Of a stretch of 56,183 nucleotides of DNA, positions 26,287 through 35,583 are shown in pieces. The position numbers and the translations under genes are program-made. The notes under the pieces are model-generated. The model saw only the letters and a program-made list of their open reading frames with translations. It was not told where the DNA came from and made no database searches. The DNA is from Gemella haemolysans (GTDB lineage Bacteria; Bacillota; Bacilli; Staphylococcales; Gemellaceae). The DNA is taken from the NCBI RefSeq assembly GCF_028308085.1, contig NZ_JAQMFS010000062.1, positions 1 through 56,183 on the forward strand. The letters are read 5' to 3'. How positions within the stretch are numbered: position 1 is the stretch's first letter; every line of letters starts with the position of its first letter.

Positions 26287-26343
26287 ATAGTGTTAAAAAT
26301 ATATAAATATAGTGTTGACTATCTTTGTTATCTCTGATAAAAT
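26287..26343 (+). promoter_or_regulatory. Promoter of the divergent ABC exporter with upstream direct repeats
   Basis: -35 TTGACT (26315-26320), 17 bp, -10 TAAAAT (26338-26343). Two ATAGTGTT direct repeats (26287-26294 and 26309-26316) start 22 bp apart, on the same helix face; the second overlaps the -35. They are a candidate binding site for the divergent regulator. Confidence 0.65.
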
Positions 26344-26415
26344 TTATATAATAAATATACTTTTAGAGTCAGAATGAAAAAAAGGCTTTAAACTATAGTA
26401 TTAGGGGTGAAGATC

Positions 26416-27987
26416 ATGCTTAAGTTATTATTTAAACAAAAATATAGCATACTAGTATTTATTATTACAGTATTATGCGCAGCAACACAGGTTGCGACGT
26501 CTTATGGATTTAGTTTGATTATCCAAGCGACGGTAGATAAAAATTTAAGATTTATGGTGTCGGCGACTATTGCAGTTATGTTGATATATGTTGTTTTAAA
26601 TACGTTGGGTTATTTTAGAGCGATATACGTTGAAAAATTGATTCAAAATTTTTCTACAAGGCTTAGAAAAACAGCAATTGCGGATTTCAAGAAAAAGTTA
26701 GTCTATAACGAAAAACATAATAATGGAGCAGAATGTATAGCTTTAAATACTACTGATATCCAGCAGTTTGAGCAATATGCGGCTAATTGTTTATTTGCGA
26801 TTTACAGTATATCTTTAGTTGTTATCTCAACAATTGTATTACTTAAGGTGAATATTACGTTATTTATTATCTCACTTGCATTGTCTTTATTAATGATGGT
26901 TCTACCTAAGTATTTCAACAAGGCGATAAAAACAACGACAAAAGACATTTCAAAAGCTACAGAAGATTTCAATAAGGATTTAGAGAATGCGCTGGCTAGT
27001 TCAGAAATGCTAAACAACTTTTCTGCGTTGAATTTATTAGATAGAATTGTAAATGTAGGTTCAAAAAATATAAAAAATGCTAAAGTTAATAGAAAAAAAT
27101 CTATTATGACTTTACAAGGATTGAATGTGACATTAAATGCAGGTAACCAAATCGCATTGATTTTCATAGCGGGATATTTCGCATATAAAGGGTATATTGA
27201 ATTTGCGATGATATTTGCGATATCAGGTTATACAGGGGAATTCTTTGGAGGATTGACAAAAGTAATCGAACTATATCCGAATTTCGCTTCTGCAAATGAG
27301 TTACTGAATAAGTACCCAGAACTTAAAGAAGAGAAAAGTTTACCGAGAGTAGAAAAATTAGATAAGGCGATTGTAGTTTCTAATGTTAAATATAACTATC
27401 CAGATAAAACGGTAGAATTTCCTAATTTAACTTTTGAGAAAAACAAGAAGTATTTAATAAAAGGAAAAAGTGGTAGTGGAAAATCAACATTGATAAATAT
27501 TTTAAATGGTGATTTGAAGAACTATGAAGGAAGTGTAGAATGGGATAATAGAGAATTAAAACAATTTGATATTAAATCGGCAATTTCTACGATGAATCAA
27601 AAAGTGCAATTGTTAAATTTATCGATCAAGGATAATATTATTTTAAACAAAGAATATAACGACAAGTTGTTTAGAGAAGTTCTGGAAAATTGTAAGTTAG
27701 TTGATGTTATTGATAATTTAGAAGAAAAAGAAAATACAATACTAGACAATAAAAACTTAGCTTTATCAGGTGGACAGCTGCAGAGATTAGGATTAGCGAG
27801 AAGTTTATATCATAAAAAAGATGTATTCATAATTGATGAAGGTACAGCTAATTTAGATAGTAAGTTGGCAGATGATATTGAGGAAATAATATTAAAAGAT
27901 AAAGAATCTACAGTCATTATGATAACTCATAGAAATAGTGAAAAAATCGAAAACTTAGCAGATAAAGTAATAATATTAGGTAGCTAG
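26416..27987 (+). CDS. ABC exporter half-transporter (membrane + ATPase)
   Basis: 523 aa from ATG 26416 (AGGGGTGA site; the GTG at 26407 overlaps it). Six membrane helices (about 10-270) then an ATPase domain with Walker A GKSGSGKST, signature LSGGQLQRLGLARSL, Walker B VFIIDEGTANLDS and THR switch. Similar in size to the 20651 gene but clearly diverged. Divergent pairing with the HTH-TPR regulator suggests regulated export of a peptide or toxic compound. Confidence 0.87.
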   Translation: MLKLLFKQKYSILVFIITVLCAATQVATSYGFSLIIQATVDKNLRFMVSATIAVMLIYVVLNTLGYFRAIYVEKLIQNFSTRLRKTAIADFKKKLVYNEKHNNGAECIALNTTDIQQFEQYAANCLFAIYSISLVVISTIVLLKVNITLFIISLALSLLMMVLPKYFNKAIKTTTKDISKATEDFNKDLENALASSEMLNNFSALNLLDRIVNVGSKNIKNAKVNRKKSIMTLQGLNVTLNAGNQIALIFIAGYFAYKGYIEFAMIFAISGYTGEFFGGLTKVIELYPNFASANELLNKYPELKEEKSLPRVEKLDKAIVVSNVKYNYPDKTVEFPNLTFEKNKKYLIKGKSGSGKSTLINILNGDLKNYEGSVEWDNRELKQFDIKSAISTMNQKVQLLNLSIKDNIILNKEYNDKLFREVLENCKLVDVIDNLEEKENTILDNKNLALSGGQLQRLGLARSLYHKKDVFIIDEGTANLDSKLADDIEEIILKDKESTVIMITHRNSEKIENLADKVIILGS

Positions 27988-27992
27988 AAGAA

Positions 27993-28037
27993 AAAGAGGG
28001 TAAGATTTTAAAAAATCTTAAACCTTCTTTTTTGTTG
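27993..28037 (+). terminator. Terminator of the regulated ABC exporter
   Basis: AAGAGGGTAAGATTTT / AAAATCTTAAACCTTCTT stem followed by T6. Confidence 0.8.
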
Positions 28038-28104
28038 TGTAGACATGGACTTTCGTTCTTACAAAATAAAAATGTAAGAATAAAAATAGGACAGTACCTT
28101 TCTC

Positions 28105-28133
28105 TTGAATTAATGTGTATTAGTGTGTATAAT
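28105..28133 (+). promoter_or_regulatory. hicAB promoter
   Basis: -35 TTGAAT (28105-28110), 17-bp spacer, -10 TATAAT (28128-28133). The spacer holds two TGTGTAT-like repeats that could be the HicB operator. Confidence 0.75.
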
Positions 28134-28154
28134 AAAGGTAAGGAGGACAATACA

Positions 28155-28346
28155 ATGCCAATGACATCTAAAGAGATGATTAAGCTTTTAGAAGCGAATG
28201 GCTTCATTTATGTAAAAAGTGGTGATGGTTCGCATAGAAAGTTTAGGAATCCCAAGACTGGTAGGGTAACACAAGTTCCGTTTCATAATCGTGCTTTAGG
28301 AAAAGGTCTAGAACATAGGATTTTGAAACAGGAGGGATTGAAATAG
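28155..28346 (+). CDS. hicA: HicA-type mRNA interferase toxin
   Basis: 63 aa with the double-stranded-RNA-binding-like HicA fold: MTSKEMIKLLEANGFIYVKSGDGSHRKFRNPKTGR. The catalytic His is in GDGSHRKF, followed by the VPFHNRALGKGLEHRILKQEGL end. ATG 28155 follows AGGAGG. It is upstream of hicB, the usual toxin-first order of hicAB loci. It cleaves mRNA when free of HicB. Confidence 0.93.
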   Translation: MPMTSKEMIKLLEANGFIYVKSGDGSHRKFRNPKTGRVTQVPFHNRALGKGLEHRILKQEGLK

Positions 28347-28382
28347 TTCCCGCTCCTTATTTTAATAATAGGAGGTATTATT

Positions 28383-28799
28383 ATGAATGTAGTCTATCCT
28401 GCTGTATTTTATAAAAATATAGAGAATGACGGATATACAGTGGTTTTTCCTGATTTAGATTTTGGTGCTACTGAAGGAGAAAATTTAAAAGATGCATTTT
28501 TTATGGCTAGTGATTATTTAGGTGCTTGGTTGTATGAGTATTATATTGATGGAAAAGAGTTTCCGATAGCAAGAGATATAAAAGATTTAGAAATTGAAGA
28601 GGATGAGTTCTCAATAAAAGAGGCTAGTTTTGTAAGTTTAGTTGGTGTTGATATGCTAGAATATTCAAGAAAATCAGAAGTAAAAACAGTAAGAAGAAAT
28701 GTATCGATACCAAGTTATTTAAATGAGTTAGCAAAAAGAAATAATATAAACGTAAGCCAATTATTACAAGAAGCGTTAAAAGAAGAATTTAGTATGTAA
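28383..28799 (+). CDS. hicB: HicB-type antitoxin
   Basis: 138 aa: N-terminal partial RNase H-like HicB domain (YPAVFYKNIENDGYTVVFPDLDFGATEGENLKDAFFMASDYLGAW) and C-terminal ribbon-helix-helix DNA-binding domain (VRRNVSIPSYLNELAKRNNINVSQLLQEALKEEF). It neutralises HicA and probably represses the operon. The ATG has an AGGAGG site. Complete pair with promoter and terminator, so likely functional. Confidence 0.93.
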   Translation: MNVVYPAVFYKNIENDGYTVVFPDLDFGATEGENLKDAFFMASDYLGAWLYEYYIDGKEFPIARDIKDLEIEEDEFSIKEASFVSLVGVDMLEYSRKSEVKTVRRNVSIPSYLNELAKRNNINVSQLLQEALKEEFSM

Positions 28800-28802
28800 A
28801 TA

Positions 28803-28850
28803 TAAAGACAGCAATTCAGAAAAATAATAAAGCCGAGTTGTTGTCTTTTT
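28803..28850 (+). terminator. hicAB terminator
   Basis: AAAGACAGCAATTC / GAGTTGTTGTCTTT stem (G-U pairs) followed by TTTTT. Confidence 0.8.
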
Positions 28851-29231
28851 ATAATGGACACACAACGATAAAAGCGTCAAGAAAGTGTTCGCTCAAGAAA
28901 AACAATTTAAGAAAAGATTTTCAGCGTTTGTCCTCTTATAAAGAACAACAAGGTGAAAATTATAAATATCAAGGAATGAACCTAAAACCTCGTTTCCCGA
29001 ACATTCTTTGTATTTTTGAACATTTTCGTAACAATAAACTTAAAAGCTATCTTTTAATTTAGCTATATAGTATAATAGTAATTGATAATAAATATCAATA
29101 AAGGTAGCTAGAGCCTTTTTCATAAAAAGAGTGAATGTAGGATTTTTATAAAAAATAACCTAAATCCGATATTATGTTTTTACTCATTTTATGTAAATGA
29201 ATCTAAATTTGAAATTAAATAAGGAGATATT
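28851..29231. other. Intergenic leader, no gene recognised
   Basis: About 380 bp. An open stretch to 29062 has no ribosome site and starts inside the terminator, so it is not called. A TATAAT at 29071-29076 may start the next operon, leaving a leader of about 150 nt with weak stem-loops (GGATTT/AAATCC, AAAGAGTGA/TACTCATTTT). Confidence 0.5.
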
Positions 29232-30953
29232 ATGAAGATAGATGGTAGAGCGATGGCTCTCTTTAATATCAAAAAAGAAGTATATCTCGTAGCGATTCTT
29301 AAACTTGTTGCCTTTTGGTGCTCGCTATTTTTTATCTACAATTTCGTAGATTTTCTATTTTATTCACTGGGTGAAGAGAGTAGAAGCGGTGCTGTATTAG
29401 GATTTATTCTAAAAACGGTAGTAGGTTTAGTAGTTTATTACGCAGCTACAACAGGGGATAATTACTTCAGTCACAAAATTTCTAAACAGGTTAGAAATAC
29501 ATTAAGGAAAGAGATTTACAACAAAGTAGAAAAACTTTCACTAAATTACACAGAAGCGGTAAATACTGGTAGTCTTCTTGTGATGAATTCTTCATCGATT
29601 GTAAATATTGAGTTTTATTTCAATAAGTTTGTACCGCAGATGTTTGCGACATTATTTATAGTACTTAGCTCGTTTGTGATTTATGGGAAGATTCACATCT
29701 TACTATTTATAGCGATGTTATTATTATATCCGCTTATTCCTGTGTCTATTATGATTATTATTAAGAAATCGAAAAAAGCTAATAAAAAGAATTTCAGCGA
29801 TTTCTTAAGTTTATCAGAGGTATTCTATGATAGATTATCAGGTTTCACAACGGCAAAAATTTATGGTAAAGAAGATAACGTAGCGAGTGATGTTGATACT
29901 CGTAGTGCAAAATATAGAAAATCAACGATGGCGTTACTTCGTCACCAACTTAATTCTATTAATGTGATGGACGCTATTACTTATATTTCTATTTTTGTTT
30001 TATCGATTATTGCTATTTTTGCGGTGAAAGATCAGAAACTTATTGTTTTTGTAATCGTAGCTTCTTTAGAATGCTTCAAACCGTTGCGCGCTTTAGGTGG
30101 CTTATTCCATATTTCGATGAAAGGGAATGTTGAGTTAGATAATATCTATAAACTTCTTGATCATCCGGAACAAGAAAAAGATGAAACTATTGAGGTGGAA
30201 GCAGGGAAAAATATTGTTCTGAACAACGTTAGCTTCTCTTATGGAGAGGAGACGACTTTAGAAAATATTAATATGATATTTAAGCCTGGTACGAAAACAG
30301 CATTAGTAGGAGAAAGTGGAAGTGGTAAGTCTACTATTATCAAACTAATCTTAGGTTTAAATTCTAACTATAGCGGAAGTATAAAATATGACAACTTCAA
30401 TATCGATAGTATTCCTACTAGAGAGATGGCTAAAATTACGACACTTATTACTAATGATAGTTATTTAGTTAAAGGTACTGTAAGAGAGCATTTAAGTGTT
30501 CGTAAAAATATAACTGAAGAAGAAATGTACAATGCATTAGAAAAAGTTAATCTTAGAGATTTCGTAGAAGAACACGGAGGTCTAGATTATGAGCTTGCGA
30601 TAGGTGCTGCGAACCTTTCTGGAGGTCAAAAACAAAGATTACTTGCAGCAAAAGCAATACTAAAAGATTCTTACTTGTATATACTTGACGAAGCTGTATC
30701 GAATATTGATGATTACAGTAAAGAAATCGTGCTTAATGCCTTCGATTCAATAAAAGAAGGAAAAATTATTATAGTTATTTCTCACGATTTAGAGACGATA
30801 ACAAATTCAGATAATATCTATGTTCTAAAAGATAAGAAAATTATCGAAGAAGGAACACATGATGAACTGATTGTAGAAAATTCTCTGTATAGAAAATTAT
30901 TCACAGATCAACAACAACTGAAATCAAAATTTTTAGCTAAGGAGGTAGAGTAA
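29232..30953 (+). CDS. Heterodimeric ABC exporter subunit 1 (CydD-like layout)
   Basis: 573 aa: six membrane helices (about 20-300) and an ATPase domain with Walker A GESGSGKST, signature LSGGQKQR, Walker B LYILDEAVSNID and His-switch SHD. It overlaps the next ABC gene (TAATG), so the two form a heterodimer. Subfamily resembles thiol/haem-type exporters such as CydDC, but no cydAB oxidase genes are here and substrate is unproven. The ATG follows AAGGAG. Confidence 0.87.
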   Translation: MKIDGRAMALFNIKKEVYLVAILKLVAFWCSLFFIYNFVDFLFYSLGEESRSGAVLGFILKTVVGLVVYYAATTGDNYFSHKISKQVRNTLRKEIYNKVEKLSLNYTEAVNTGSLLVMNSSSIVNIEFYFNKFVPQMFATLFIVLSSFVIYGKIHILLFIAMLLLYPLIPVSIMIIIKKSKKANKKNFSDFLSLSEVFYDRLSGFTTAKIYGKEDNVASDVDTRSAKYRKSTMALLRHQLNSINVMDAITYISIFVLSIIAIFAVKDQKLIVFVIVASLECFKPLRALGGLFHISMKGNVELDNIYKLLDHPEQEKDETIEVEAGKNIVLNNVSFSYGEETTLENINMIFKPGTKTALVGESGSGKSTIIKLILGLNSNYSGSIKYDNFNIDSIPTREMAKITTLITNDSYLVKGTVREHLSVRKNITEEEMYNALEKVNLRDFVEEHGGLDYELAIGAANLSGGQKQRLLAAKAILKDSYLYILDEAVSNIDDYSKEIVLNAFDSIKEGKIIIVISHDLETITNSDNIYVLKDKKIIEEGTHDELIVENSLYRKLFTDQQQLKSKFLAKEVE

Positions 30954-32563
30954 TGACATCATTAAGAGAATTAAAACAACTTTTAGCTATTGCTCAAGAG
31001 TTTAAACGTCCATTACTTAGAGCGACTCTATTCGGGAGTTTAGGGCACTTAACGCTTGTCGTATTTACCTACTTCATTTCGTTATTCTTTTTAACGAAAA
31101 TAACAACAATAGCTGCGATTTTATTTATCGTGATTTTTGCTTTAGCTGTACTAAAAGGGTTATTTAGTTATACTGAGCAACTTTTAAATCACTATGTAGC
31201 ATTCAAAGTATTACATGTCTTACGTGTTAAAGTTTTAGAAAAATTCAAACGTATATCTGTCGATAGTTTTACAAAAAACACTTCAGGTGATTATATGACG
31301 ATGATTACTACTGATATTGAATTATTAGAAGTTTTCTACGCGCACACGATAACACCGTTTATGATTTATATCGTACAAAGTTTAGTGGTTAGTATCTTCT
31401 TACTATTCTTTAGCGTGAAACTAGCATTAGTAGCTTTAATAGTCTATATCGTAATCGGACTTGTGTATCCGTTAAGTTTTAGAAATGTGGGGCAAGATGT
31501 TGGTGAAAATTATCGTCGTAAACTAACTCAAGTAAACAACAATTCATCAGAAGAAGCTTACGGAATTTTTGAAACATTACAATATGGAAAAATTGATGAA
31601 GCAAAACGTAATATCGATTTGGAAACTGAAGAACTGACAAGAAGTTCATATCTTAAAAACAAATTCTTAGTAGATTTAAATACTCTAAATGTTGTAACTT
31701 ACAATATCGGGGTGTTGGCATTTATCTACGTGGCATCTTCACTTGATAGTCAGTTCGTAACTGTTTCATTAGTTGCGATGTTTATCGTATCGTTTATTCC
31801 TATTTTATACATGGGGAATCTTGCTTCAACATTAAGTCAGACGATGGCTAGTGGAAAGAGATTTTTAGAGCTTATGAATACGCCGGAAGAAGCGGAAAAT
31901 AGTGGAGTAGTTGTTGATTTTAATGAACTTAAAGTTGATAATTTAACATATCGATACGCTGATAATACTGTAGTGGATAATCTAAGCTTCGAAGTGAAAA
32001 AAGGCGAAATTATCGGATTAAGTGGACCTAGTGGATGCGGTAAATCTACAATAGCGAAACTTATTATGAAATTCATCTCAGATGAAAATATGGAAGGTAA
32101 TATTACTATTGATGGCGTTGAGCTTAGAGACATAGATAATCGTTACTTTAGAGAAAATAGCTCGATAATTTTACAAGATAGTTACTTATTCAATGCAAAA
32201 ATTAAAGATAACATCACATTCTTCGAGAAAGATTTAGATAAAGAAGAGTTGGATGCATCATTAAGAAAAACTAATCTAAGAACTTTTGTAGACAATTTAA
32301 AACGTCGCGAAAATGAAATCGTTGGAGAGAGAAGTTCGAACATAAGTTCAGGGCAAAAACAACGTTTATCAGTAGCACGTTCATTCTACAATGATAGTAA
32401 ACTTCTGATTCTTGACGAAGCAACAGCAAATATCGATATTTTCAGTGAAATCGAAGTGCTAAAAGCTTTAGAAGAAAGTAAAAAAGACAAGATAACAATA
32501 ATAATTTCACACAATAAATCAACATTGTCAATATGTGATAAGATAATTAGATTAGGTGAATAG
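30953..32563 (+). CDS. Heterodimeric ABC exporter subunit 2 (CydC-like layout)
   Basis: 536 aa: six membrane helices and an ATPase domain with Walker A GPSGCGKST, Walker B LLILDEATANID and switch SHN. The signature motif is ISSGQKQR rather than LSGGQ, which together with the one-base overlap suggests an asymmetric heterodimer with the preceding subunit. Walker B keeps the catalytic Glu. A strong hairpin (repeat element copy E) follows and can act as terminator. Confidence 0.87.
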   Translation: MTSLRELKQLLAIAQEFKRPLLRATLFGSLGHLTLVVFTYFISLFFLTKITTIAAILFIVIFALAVLKGLFSYTEQLLNHYVAFKVLHVLRVKVLEKFKRISVDSFTKNTSGDYMTMITTDIELLEVFYAHTITPFMIYIVQSLVVSIFLLFFSVKLALVALIVYIVIGLVYPLSFRNVGQDVGENYRRKLTQVNNNSSEEAYGIFETLQYGKIDEAKRNIDLETEELTRSSYLKNKFLVDLNTLNVVTYNIGVLAFIYVASSLDSQFVTVSLVAMFIVSFIPILYMGNLASTLSQTMASGKRFLELMNTPEEAENSGVVVDFNELKVDNLTYRYADNTVVDNLSFEVKKGEIIGLSGPSGCGKSTIAKLIMKFISDENMEGNITIDGVELRDIDNRYFRENSSIILQDSYLFNAKIKDNITFFEKDLDKEELDASLRKTNLRTFVDNLKRRENEIVGERSSNISSGQKQRLSVARSFYNDSKLLILDEATANIDIFSEIEVLKALEESKKDKITIIISHNKSTLSICDKIIRLGE

Positions 32564-32572
32564 AAAAAAAGA

Positions 32573-32750
32573 GGGAGTGACTCAAAAATCGTGATTTCGG
32601 AGAAATCGCGATTTTTTTAGAGTCACCCCCGCACAGTTTATTAGATATCTAAAAAGCTTTTAAAAAGCGAATTTAGATATCAATAAACCACTGCGTCTAT
32701 GAGTTCTCATATGAACTTTGTTAAGTTTTAGGGGCTTTTGGGTAAGCTCC
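32573..32750. repeat. Palindromic intergenic element, full copy E
   Basis: About 178 bp, same orientation as copy A and its closest match: GGGAGTGACTCAAAAATCG hairpin I, GTTTATTAGATATCTAAAA hairpin II, TGCGTCTATGAGTTCTCAT tail, ending CTTTTGGGTAAGCTCC. It lies between convergent genes. Confidence 0.8.
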
Positions 32751-32758
32751 TCTTTTTT

Positions 32759-33397
32759 CTACTTTGTTAAATTTTTATAAATTTGTTGTTTAATAAATTG
32801 TAAATCATGTTTCTCGGTAGGGCATGGAGTGTCCTCAAAAAGAATAAATCTTTGAGCTGAGTAGGTCATGATAGGTCCTGCGAATGAACGAATGATTTCT
32901 GCTGGCGATAAGTTCTCGTTAACTTCAGGATTATTTTCTTTATGTTTTTGTAATATATCTCTAAAGTTTATTTCTGCAAAGACTACTTTTAACGAATCGA
33001 TAAGTTGTGCTTTTAAATTCTCGTTTGTTAATATCTCTGAGAATACTATTTTTACAGTATTCTTATTTTCTTTTAGGAAAACCATACGATCTTCAACAAC
33101 ATAACTTATTAAATTTTCAAGTGAATTAGTATTTTGAATTCTTTTTAGAAAATTTAAAAATAATTTAGGGATAACAGGGACTATTATTGAATATAATAAA
33201 TCTTCTTTAGTTTTAAAGTATTTGAATACTGTTGCTTGACTAACGCCTGCTTCTTTAGCGATTTGCAGCGTAGATGTCCCATGATATCCTTGTTTTGCGA
33301 ACAAATTAATCGCAGCTGCTATTGTTTTTTTCTTACCAGGTGGGGAGGTTTCGTCATGAGATATGCTAAAGTAAGATTGTAAGATATTTTCAGTCAT
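32759..33397 (-). CDS. TetR-family transcriptional repressor
   Basis: 212 aa. HTH in residues about 24-66 (TIAAAINLFAKQGYHGTSTLQIAKEAGVSQATVFKYFKTKEDLL), variable ligand-binding C-terminus. It is the last gene of a three-gene minus-strand operon with an ABC-2 exporter, the usual design for a self-regulated efflux system. Three palindromic operators GTGAGTAAACACTCAC lie upstream of the operon. Confidence 0.9.
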   Translation of the reverse strand: MTENILQSYFSISHDETSPPGKKKTIAAAINLFAKQGYHGTSTLQIAKEAGVSQATVFKYFKTKEDLLYSIIVPVIPKLFLNFLKRIQNTNSLENLISYVVEDRMVFLKENKNTVKIVFSEILTNENLKAQLIDSLKVVFAEINFRDILQKHKENNPEVNENLSPAEIIRSFAGPIMTYSAQRFILFEDTPCPTEKHDLQFIKQQIYKNLTK

Positions 33398-33416
33398 AAG
33401 AGTCTCCTATTGTTTT

Positions 33417-34499
33417 TTAAACTTTTCTATATCGTTTTAAGCCTAGAATATTAAGTATTATTAGAAGGATGCAAAGTGCAAGTAGAACAATGATATCATT
33501 TTTAATCGCAAGAAGATTTTTACCTTCTAAAATTATTTTGCTTAATCCGTCACTAGCATACGTAACAGGTAGGATTTTACTAATATAGACAGCGATTTTT
33601 CCCATACTCTCAACAGATACTATTCCTGAAAAGAACATTTGTGGAATAACTATTACTGGAACGAACTGCATAATTTGAAATTCTGATTTTGCAATTGTAG
33701 AGATTAGTAAACCTAATGTTAAGGCAACCATTGCTAGTAATACATTAACTATTATAACATAAAACGGATTTCCAGCAACTTCAATATTTAATAAATATAT
33801 AGATGATAGAGTGACGATAATAGTTTGAATTACAGCTAAGGAGCTATATGATAGTACATAGCCTAATACAACTTCACTTCTTTTTATCGGAGTTGCTAAG
33901 AGTCTATCTAGAGTTCCGCTAGTACGCTCTTTTAGTAGAGCCATTCCAGAGATTAGAAATACGAAGAAGAATAGGATATAGCCGATTAAAGTAGGTGCAA
34001 CTTTATTGAAAAATGTTGAATCTGCATTACCATAGTTATAATATTCTTTAACTTCAGGTTCTTGTTTATTTGCACCTAATTTAGGGTTTACTTTTTTTAC
34101 AACTTCTATCAATTTTTTTACTTCTGATACTTTTATAGAACTCTTTAAAACTTGTTGAGCTTGTGCAGTTTTTGTAGAGTCTATATTAGCGTGAATCACC
34201 GTGTAGATATTGTTATCGTAAGAAATTACAGTATCTATCTCGTTATTTTTTAATTTCTCTTCAGCAGCTTCTTTTGATTGATATTCTTCTAGATGAACGT
34301 TGTCAATATCTTTCATTACAGAAACTACACTTTGAGGAGTGTTTACAGAAGCAACAGTAATTTCAGAATTTGTGTTTGCTGAAAAGACTATGCTGATCAA
34401 CCACATTATAAATATCGGTGCAACGAACATCATTGCTAAAGTTCTTTTATCTCTAAAAAATTCCTTAAATACTCTATTTGAAACAGTTAAAATTCTCAT
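33417..34499 (-). CDS. ABC-2 type exporter permease
   Basis: 360 aa: one N-terminal helix (about 21-40), a long extracellular segment (about 45-170) and five C-terminal helices (about 175-355) containing LKERTSGTLDRLLATPIKRSEVVLGY, the ABC-2 permease signature. It is one base downstream of its ATPase gene and 19 bp upstream of the TetR gene. Likely drug or antimicrobial efflux (DrrB/YhfE-like), with unknown substrate. Confidence 0.88.
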   Translation of the reverse strand: MRILTVSNRVFKEFFRDKRTLAMMFVAPIFIMWLISIVFSANTNSEITVASVNTPQSVVSVMKDIDNVHLEEYQSKEAAEEKLKNNEIDTVISYDNNIYTVIHANIDSTKTAQAQQVLKSSIKVSEVKKLIEVVKKVNPKLGANKQEPEVKEYYNYGNADSTFFNKVAPTLIGYILFFFVFLISGMALLKERTSGTLDRLLATPIKRSEVVLGYVLSYSSLAVIQTIIVTLSSIYLLNIEVAGNPFYVIIVNVLLAMVALTLGLLISTIAKSEFQIMQFVPVIVIPQMFFSGIVSVESMGKIAVYISKILPVTYASDGLSKIILEGKNLLAIKNDIIVLLALCILLIILNILGLKRYRKV

Positions 34500-34500
34500 G

Positions 34501-35217
34501 TTATTTTTCCTCCACTTTTAAGAATACTTCTTCGATAGTAGTAACATTATTTTTTTCTTTTAGATTTTTTGGTGTGTCGAAGTCTATAATATCTCCACGA
34601 AGAAGAAGTCCGACTTTATCTGTAAGTTCTGCTTCGTCCATTACATGAGTCGTTACTAGAATGCCAACACCGTTAGCCTTCTGCTTAAATAATTCCTTCC
34701 AAATGCTACGACGAAGGCTAGGATCTATACCGACTGTAGGTTCATCGAGTATAAGTAATTCAGGGCTACCGATTAGCGCAATAGCGAGTGAAAGTCTGCG
34801 TTTCATCCCACCTGAATAATTCGATACTAATTTTTTTAAGTGCTCGGTTAAGTCGACTATTTTTGCTACATAAGCTATTTCTTCTTTTAGTTGTTTTGAA
34901 GGAACACCTTTCATTTTTCCAAAAAATTCTAGATTTTCATAGCCGGTAAGCATTTCATAAAGAGCATCGCTTTGTGCCATATATCCAATATTAGAAAGAA
35001 TTTCTCTTTTTGGCATTTTGCTATCAAAAATAAGGGCATCACCTTTATCTGCTTTTTCCATACCGAGCATTGTTTTTATTAATGTTGATTTTCCCGATCC
35101 AGAAGGGCCGATAAGACCTACAATTTCACCTTTTTCTAGGTTGAAATCAATGTCATCAAGGACTTTTTGATCCCCGAAGCTTTTTGATAATGAAGTAATT
35201 TGTACTAGTTTTTTCAT
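34501..35217 (-). CDS. ABC-2 type exporter ATPase
   Basis: 238 aa ATPase: Walker A GPSGSGKST, Q-loop YMAQSDALYEMLTG, signature YSGGMKRRLSLAIAL, Walker B LLILDEPTVGIDP, switch TTHVMDEAE. DrrA/CcmA-type. First gene of the operon, preceded by AGGAAG and a promoter with TetR-type operators. Confidence 0.9.
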   Translation of the reverse strand: MKKLVQITSLSKSFGDQKVLDDIDFNLEKGEIVGLIGPSGSGKSTLIKTMLGMEKADKGDALIFDSKMPKREILSNIGYMAQSDALYEMLTGYENLEFFGKMKGVPSKQLKEEIAYVAKIVDLTEHLKKLVSNYSGGMKRRLSLAIALIGSPELLILDEPTVGIDPSLRRSIWKELFKQKANGVGILVTTHVMDEAELTDKVGLLLRGDIIDFDTPKNLKEKNNVTTIEEVFLKVEEK

Positions 35218-35239
35218 AAGAATTATCTTCCTTTCCGAA

Positions 35240-35255
35240 GTGAGTAAACACTCAC
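35240..35255. promoter_or_regulatory. TetR-type operator 1
   Basis: Perfect palindrome pattern GTGAGTAAACACTCAC, 23 bp upstream of the ATPase start. Confidence 0.8.
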
Positions 35256-35392
35256 TCTGTGATTAAAAAAAATATAGATAAGATTATTTGGGAGATATTA
35301 CTTCACCTGATGTTTTAGGACTGCGATTATTAAAGCATAGTTCAAGGTAGGTGTTAAGAAATATCCCATTGTAAATAGATTTCAAATCTCTA

Positions 35393-35408
35393 GTGAGTAA
35401 ACACTCAC
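35393..35408. promoter_or_regulatory. TetR-type operator 2
   Basis: Identical GTGAGTAAACACTCAC, just downstream of the operon's -10. Confidence 0.85.
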
Positions 35409-35420
35409 TTTGTAGTTAAT

Positions 35421-35449
35421 ATTATAGTAAGTAACTACTCACTTGTCAA
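35421..35449 (-). promoter_or_regulatory. Promoter of the ABC-2/TetR operon with embedded operator 3
   Basis: Minus strand: -35 TTGACA (35444-35449), 17 bp, -10 TATAAT (35421-35426), both consensus. The spacer is itself a degenerate operator (AGTAAGTAACTACTCACTT on the plus strand), so repressor binding would occlude polymerase. Confidence 0.88.
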
Positions 35450-35583
35450 GAAGGAAATTTGAAAAATTTGAAAAAGGGGGATGGGAAACAATTAGATAAA
35501 TATTTCGCTGTTAATATTACTTTTGAGATATTTTCTTAGTAATATAAACTTAGTTTAAAGTCACCTGAGTACAATAGTTAATA

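Noticed and set aside
26185-26406. Short open frames as pheromone genes for the RRNPP-type regulator
   Set aside because: The only candidate (about 15 codons from GTG 26291) overlaps the promoter and has no ribosome site or signal peptide.
28838-29062. 74-codon frame after hicB
   Set aside because: Begins inside the hicAB terminator, lacks a ribosome site and any family resemblance.
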